Positions 60,330-64,000 of a stretch of 64,000 bases of DNA are shown one piece after another. A program made the translations under genes and the position numbers. This DNA is from Streptomyces sp. WM4235 (lineage in GTDB: Bacteria; Actinomycetota; Actinomycetes; Streptomycetales; Streptomycetaceae), in NCBI RefSeq assembly GCF_001279725.1, contig NZ_LGDE01000337.1, forward strand, positions 98,847-162,846, written 5' to 3'. Each line of letters opens with the position of its first letter. Position 1 is the first letter of the stretch. The notes under the pieces were generated by a model. That model did no database searches. It was not told where the DNA came from and saw nothing but the letters and a program-made list of their open reading frames with translations.

Positions 60330-61438
60330 GTGGTGGGCACCCCCACGCGCATGCCCTCCTTGAGGGAGTCGCCCGTGACCTCCACCCGGCCCTGCCCGAA
60401 CATGCCGAGGTCGACCCGTACGTCGCGCGCCGCGCCGCCCTCGACCACCTGCACGCCGAAGCCGCCGCCGGCCAGCGCCAGCAGCGAGTTGACCGGTACG
60501 GACAGCACCCCCTTCCGGGTCTCGCCGGTCAGCCGCACGGTCACCGGGGACCGGTCCGGTCCCTTGGCCCCGGCGGCGTCGTCGAGGGCCACCGTCACCT
60601 CCACCTTCGGCTTGTCGCCTCCGCCGGAGCCGCCGCCCGCACCCCCGCCCCCGCCGCCCGGGGGATCGTCGGGATTGGCGGTGCTGCCCACCGACTCGAC
60701 GGTCCCGCCGGCCGTGCCGCCGCCCGGCAGGTCGACGGTGACCTTGTCCCCGGTCTTCACCGAGCCCGCCTTCGCCACGTCCAACGCGAAACGGACCGAG
60801 CGCCGCGTCCCGGTCAGCGTCAGCACCGGTTTGCCCGGAGCCGCCTCGTCGCCGACCGCCGCGTCGTTCTTCTGCACCCGCTGCGGGCCGGAGGCGAAGG
60901 CGACGGCCTCCTTGGCGAGCTCGCCCGTCTCCTTCTCCTTGTGGGCCTTCTGCCACCGCTTGACCGCCGCCGTCGTGCCCGCCGTGAAGGTGCCGTCCGA
61001 CGCGTCCAGGCCCGTCCCGTACCCGAGGGCCAGCAGGTTCTGCTTGAGCTGCTTGACGTCCTCGCCCTTGTCCCCGCCCTTCAGCGGGCGGTACATCGGC
61101 GTGGCCCCGTACATGAGGCGCACCGCCCTGCCGTCGACCTCGTACAGCCTGTCGTCCCGCTCGACCACCGAGCCCTCCGCCGCCGTCCAGGTCAGCACCC
61201 CGGGCCCGGCGGCGTTCTGCTTGCGCTCCTTCGCGTAGCCGAGGGTCCCCTCGACCTGGAGGCCGGAGTCGAGGTCGCCGCGCTTGACGGGGGCGGTGGC
61301 CGGCGGGAGGCCGTCGGCGCGGCGGTCACCGGAACGGCCGGAGTCCTCCTGTGGTCCGGCCAGCACCACGTAGCCGCCGCCGGACGCGGCGAGCAGCACG
61401 GCCAGGGAAGCGAGCAGCCACCCGCGCCGCCTCCTCAC
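60326..61438 (-). CDS. Membrane-anchored efflux adaptor with peptidoglycan-binding domain
   Basis: 370 residues from GTG. One N-terminal helix (GWLLASLAVLLAASGGGYVVLAG) is followed by a HlyD/MacA-like barrel-sandwich segment, an inserted PG_binding_1 domain (~118-165: LKGGDKGEDVKQLKQNLLALGY ... AAVKRWQKAHK) and the second half with a Gly-rich loop. It would connect the transporter to the cell wall. It is coupled to the lipoprotein gene upstream (GTGA overlap) and the ATPase downstream. Confidence 0.9.
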   Translation of the reverse strand: MRRRRGWLLASLAVLLAASGGGYVVLAGPQEDSGRSGDRRADGLPPATAPVKRGDLDSGLQVEGTLGYAKERKQNAAGPGVLTWTAAEGSVVERDDRLYEVDGRAVRLMYGATPMYRPLKGGDKGEDVKQLKQNLLALGYGTGLDASDGTFTAGTTAAVKRWQKAHKEKETGELAKEAVAFASGPQRVQKNDAAVGDEAAPGKPVLTLTGTRRSVRFALDVAKAGSVKTGDKVTVDLPGGGTAGGTVESVGSTANPDDPPGGGGGGAGGGSGGGDKPKVEVTVALDDAAGAKGPDRSPVTVRLTGETRKGVLSVPVNSLLALAGGGFGVQVVEGGAARDVRVDLGMFGQGRVEVTGDSLKEGMRVGVPTT

Positions 61439-62022
61439 GCCGCTTCACACTTCTTCTGGGCCTCCTCGAAGGCCTTCTCCTGGCCCTTGGGGATCTCCGT
61501 GGCGCTCTTCATGCCGCCCGTGTACTCGGGGTCCTTGAGGTTGACGCCGTGCTCGCGCATGCACCGGACCCACTTGAGTTCCTTGTCCTTCTCCTCCTGC
61601 GTGGGACCGGCGCCGGAGCCGGGGCCCTTCATCCCGCACGCCTCCATCGCCTTCCGCATCGTCTCCGGATCGGCGCCGCCGCCGAGCGTCATGCCGCGCG
61701 GATCCTGGCCGGGTTCCGGATCGGGCGCGTCGATGCCGTGTTCGCGCAGGCACGTGCGCATCTTGAGCGCGTCGTCGGCGATCTTCCCGCTGTCGCCGCC
61801 GCCTCCGCTCCCGCTCGACGCGTTGCCGTCGGCCGCGCCGTCCTTCTTGCCGCCCGATCCGCCCGATCCGCCCGTACCGTCGGACCCGCCCGAACCGCCC
61901 GAACCGTCGGAGGCACCTGTTCCGCCCGTGCACGCGGTCACGAAGAGGGTCAGACCGGTGAGCACCGCGGCCGTGCCGAGGGTCATGGATCGCTGCGAGG
62001 GCCGCCGTATGAGTCGCTTCAT
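61435..62022 (-). CDS. Lipoprotein with duplicated C-x-REHG motif
   Basis: 195 residues. Lipobox VTAC (Cys31) after a hydrophobic segment, then a Gly/Ser-rich linker. Two similar modules follow: MRTCLREHGIDAPDPEPG (~112) and WVRCMREHGVNLKDPEYTG (~161), each with a Cys three residues before Glu-His-Gly, plus MEACGMKGPG and a terminal KKCEAA. It heads the export operon and is divergent from the two-component system, so it may sense or deliver the exported molecule. Function is inference. Confidence 0.82.
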   Translation of the reverse strand: MKRLIRRPSQRSMTLGTAAVLTGLTLFVTACTGGTGASDGSGGSGGSDGTGGSGGSGGKKDGAADGNASSGSGGGGDSGKIADDALKMRTCLREHGIDAPDPEPGQDPRGMTLGGGADPETMRKAMEACGMKGPGSGAGPTQEEKDKELKWVRCMREHGVNLKDPEYTGGMKSATEIPKGQEKAFEEAQKKCEAA

Positions 62023-62111
62023 GGGCCCGACCCTGGGGCAAGGCGGGGTTTCGCTTCCCTCTCCCACCGGCCTTACGACGAGGAAATGTCCTTCTCGGGT
62101 AAAGAGGACGA

Positions 62112-62777
62112 ATGCGAGTTCTGGTGGTGGAGGACGAGGAGTTCCTCCGGGAGATGATCGCCGAGGGGCTGCGCGGCGACGCGCTGGCCGTCGACGAGGC
62201 GGGCGACGGCCTGGAGGCACTGCACCGGCTGCGCCTCGGCGAGTACGACGTCCTCGTGCTCGACCGCGACCTGCCCGGCCTGCACGGCGACGAGGTCTGC
62301 CGCCAGGTGGTGCGCGAGCGGCTGCTGACCCGGGTGCTGATGCTGACCGCGTCCGGGAGCGTCCGGGACCGGGTGGAGGGCCTCGGTCTCGGCGCGGACG
62401 ACTACCTCACCAAGCCGTTCGCCTACGACGAGCTGCTCGCCCGGGTCCTGGCACTGGGCCGGCGCGCCCATCCGGCGCTGCCTCCCGTGCTGGAGCGTTC
62501 GGGCATCGCCGTGGACACCGCCCGGCGGTCCGCCACCCGCGACGGCCACCGGCTGGCGCTGTCCCGCAAGGAGTTCGCGGTGCTGGAGGCGCTGTTGCGT
62601 GCCGAGGGAGCGGTCCTCAGCAGCGACGACCTGATCGAGCGCGTGTGGGAGGAGGACACCTCCTACCGCACCAACGCCGTACGGGTGACCTTGAGCAAAC
62701 TGCGCGCGAAGCTGGGCGAGCCGCCGCTGATCGAGACGGTGCCGGGCGCCGGCTACCGGATCGGTGGTCCGCGATGA
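62112..62777 (+). CDS. OmpR-family response regulator
   Basis: 221 residues. The receiver has phospho-acceptor Asp51 (VLVLDRDLPG), acidic Glu7/Asp8 and KPFAYDELLARV. The C-terminal winged helix (~130-221) shows LSRKEFAVLEALLRAEGAVLSSDDLIERVWEE and RTNAVRVTLSKLRAKLGEPPLIETVPGAGYRI. It is divergent from the export operon and probably controls it. Its stop overlaps the kinase start (ATGA). Confidence 0.95.
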   Translation: MRVLVVEDEEFLREMIAEGLRGDALAVDEAGDGLEALHRLRLGEYDVLVLDRDLPGLHGDEVCRQVVRERLLTRVLMLTASGSVRDRVEGLGLGADDYLTKPFAYDELLARVLALGRRAHPALPPVLERSGIAVDTARRSATRDGHRLALSRKEFAVLEALLRAEGAVLSSDDLIERVWEEDTSYRTNAVRVTLSKLRAKLGEPPLIETVPGAGYRIGGPR

Positions 62778-64000
62778 GAGCGGTGCTCCGCTCCGAGCGC
62801 GCCCGCCTCACCACCCTCTACGGCGCGCTGCTCCTGCTCGCCGGCGGCGGCCTGGTCGCCCTGGTGAACGTACTCGTCCGCAACGGGCTCCCCTCCCGCA
62901 TCAACGGCGCCGTGACCACCACCATCCCCGCCTTCCGGCAGGGCGCGGGCCCGGTGCCCGGCGAGAAGGTCTGGGTGCCCGCCGAGCGTCTCCCGGCCGA
63001 GGCCGTGCCGACCGCCGAGCAACTGGAGTCGTACCGGGTCACCCGCAACGTCTCCGCCGCCGTCGAACAGGCCACCCTCCACGAGCTCCTCGTCGTGTCC
63101 CTCGTCGCCCTCGCCGTCTTCGCCGCCGTGTCCATGTGGCTGGCCTGGTGGATGGCCGGCCGCGTGCTGCGCCCCGTCGGCGTGATCACGGAGACGGCCC
63201 GCCGGCTGTCCGGCGCCAACCTGCACGAACGGATCGACCTCCAGGCGCCGCCCGGCGAACTGAAGCGGCTCGCCGACACCTTCGACGGGATGCTGGACCG
63301 CATGGAGGGCCTGGTCGGGGCGCAGCGCCGGTTCGCCGCGAACGCCGCCCACGAGCTGCGGACCCCGCTGGCCGTACAGCGGGCGGCGGCCGAGATCGGG
63401 TTGGCGGGGGAGCCGACACCGCAGAAGGTGGCCCGGATCCGCCACAAGCTGATCGGCGTCGCGGAGTCGAGCGAGCACCTCATCGAGTCGCTGCTGCTCC
63501 TCGCCGTCTCGGAGGAGGGGTTGGAGACGACGGCACCGGTGGACCTGGCGGCCCTCACGGCGACGGTGGCGGACGCGGTGGCGGACGCGGCGGCCGGGTC
63601 CGCGGTCGGGTCGGTGGGGGCGGCCGGGACGGCCAAGGCCGCGACGGCGGGGGCGGCGACGGTCGGAACGGCCGCTGTGGTCGGGGCGGCGGGGGTCGGG
63701 ACCGTGGCGGACGGGGCGGCCGCGCACGGGACCACGGTGCACGCGGTGGTCGTGGGCGGCGGCCGCGCGCCGGCGGGCGGGGACGGGGTCGCGGGCGGGG
63801 CGGCGGGGGTCGGGGACCTGGCCGCCGAGATCTCGGCGCGCGGGACGCCGGTACCGTCCGGGTCGACGCCGACCGTCGTACGGGAGCTCGGGCCGTTGAC
63901 GGTCGCAGGTGACCGGGCGTTGCTCGGCCACCTGGTGCGGAACCTGCTGGCCAACGCGGTCCGGCACAACCGGGCGGGCGGCCGGGTGAGCGTCACGACC
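62774..64000 (+). CDS. Sensor histidine kinase (3' end outside window)
   Basis: 409 residues visible, continuing past the window. TM1 (~12-34), a ~65-residue extracellular loop, TM2 (~104-127), HAMP (RVLRPVGVITETARRLSGANL), HisKA with phospho-His193 (ANAAHELRTPLAVQ), then HATPase N-box LVRNLLANAVRHN. Between HisKA and the N-box lies a ~90-residue Ala/Val/Gly-rich insertion (~258-350) absent from typical members. It is translationally coupled to the response regulator. Confidence 0.93.
   Translation, partial: MRAVLRSERARLTTLYGALLLLAGGGLVALVNVLVRNGLPSRINGAVTTTIPAFRQGAGPVPGEKVWVPAERLPAEAVPTAEQLESYRVTRNVSAAVEQATLHELLVVSLVALAVFAAVSMWLAWWMAGRVLRPVGVITETARRLSGANLHERIDLQAPPGELKRLADTFDGMLDRMEGLVGAQRRFAANAAHELRTPLAVQRAAAEIGLAGEPTPQKVARIRHKLIGVAESSEHLIESLLLLAVSEEGLETTAPVDLAALTATVADAVADAAAGSAVGSVGAAGTAKAATAGAATVGTAAVVGAAGVGTVADGAAAHGTTVHAVVVGGGRAPAGGDGVAGGAAGVGDLAAEISARGTPVPSGSTPTVVRELGPLTVAGDRALLGHLVRNLLANAVRHNRAGGRVSVTT

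Overview
The window is GC-rich (roughly 70% or more) chromosomal DNA from an actinomycete, almost certainly Streptomyces. The evidence is the very high third-position GC, the frequent GTG starts and ATGA/GTGA translational couplings, and several diagnostic genes: an AfsR-type SARP regulator with an AfsS-like peptide, a CdgB-type diguanylate cyclase, HbpS-SenS-SenR, nagKA behind DasR-like sites, and a lone groEL behind CIRCE elements. From memory, the order groEL / cold-shock / ThiS-like / thrC / gpgS / otsA / otsB / nagK / nagA / cdgB resembles the conserved core of the S. coelicolor chromosome. I see no mobile element, tRNA, rRNA, CRISPR array or origin.

Layout. 1-2004: the start of a secreted FG-GAP-like protein and a two-gene unit containing a DUF4031 protein. 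2134-5661: a MurNAc-6-phosphate recycling operon (RpiR-type regulator, murQ, PTS EIIBC) behind a palindrome. 5716-7800: a GNAT protein, a GH16 enzyme and a free-standing trpF. 7928-10070: groEL with two CIRCE elements and a cold-shock gene. 10513-12281: threonine synthase and a CysO-like sulfur carrier behind a complete SAM-I riboswitch. 12481-15805: glucosyl-3-phosphoglycerate synthase and trehalose synthesis (otsA, otsB). 16140-20823: an amino-sugar block with two dre-like sites. 20993-30868: a carbohydrate-binding membrane protein, cdgB, a flavin reductase, arfB, terD, an M1 peptidase lipoprotein and hbpS/senS/senR.

32711-37000 and 45240-55366 hold two parts of what looks like one catabolic regulon for CoA-activated compounds. 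Its members are two SCP-x-type thiolases, an acyl-CoA dehydrogenase, a deazaflavin-dependent oxidoreductase, a TetR regulator, an enoyl-CoA hydratase, a DUF35 protein, an acyl-CoA ligase and an amidohydrolase. The same 15-bp operator (CTGACGnnnCGTCAG) lies in front of four of these transcription units, and a degenerate copy overlaps the TetR start codon.

Between and after these lie an AfsK-like kinase (38438-40867), a cyclophilin, a MarR/NmrA pair, and an AfsR-like SARP followed by a 63-residue peptide with three LDNHASG repeats (50515-54002). That peptide gene has the direct-repeat promoter layout expected for SARP control. The window ends with a secreted protease, a Nudix hydrolase, an alpha/beta hydrolase, and a MacAB-like export operon divergent from a two-component system whose kinase runs off the edge. 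The two most interesting systems are the SAM-riboswitch/ThrC/CysO-like unit, which points to carrier-protein sulfur transfer, and the AfsR/AfsS-like pair.
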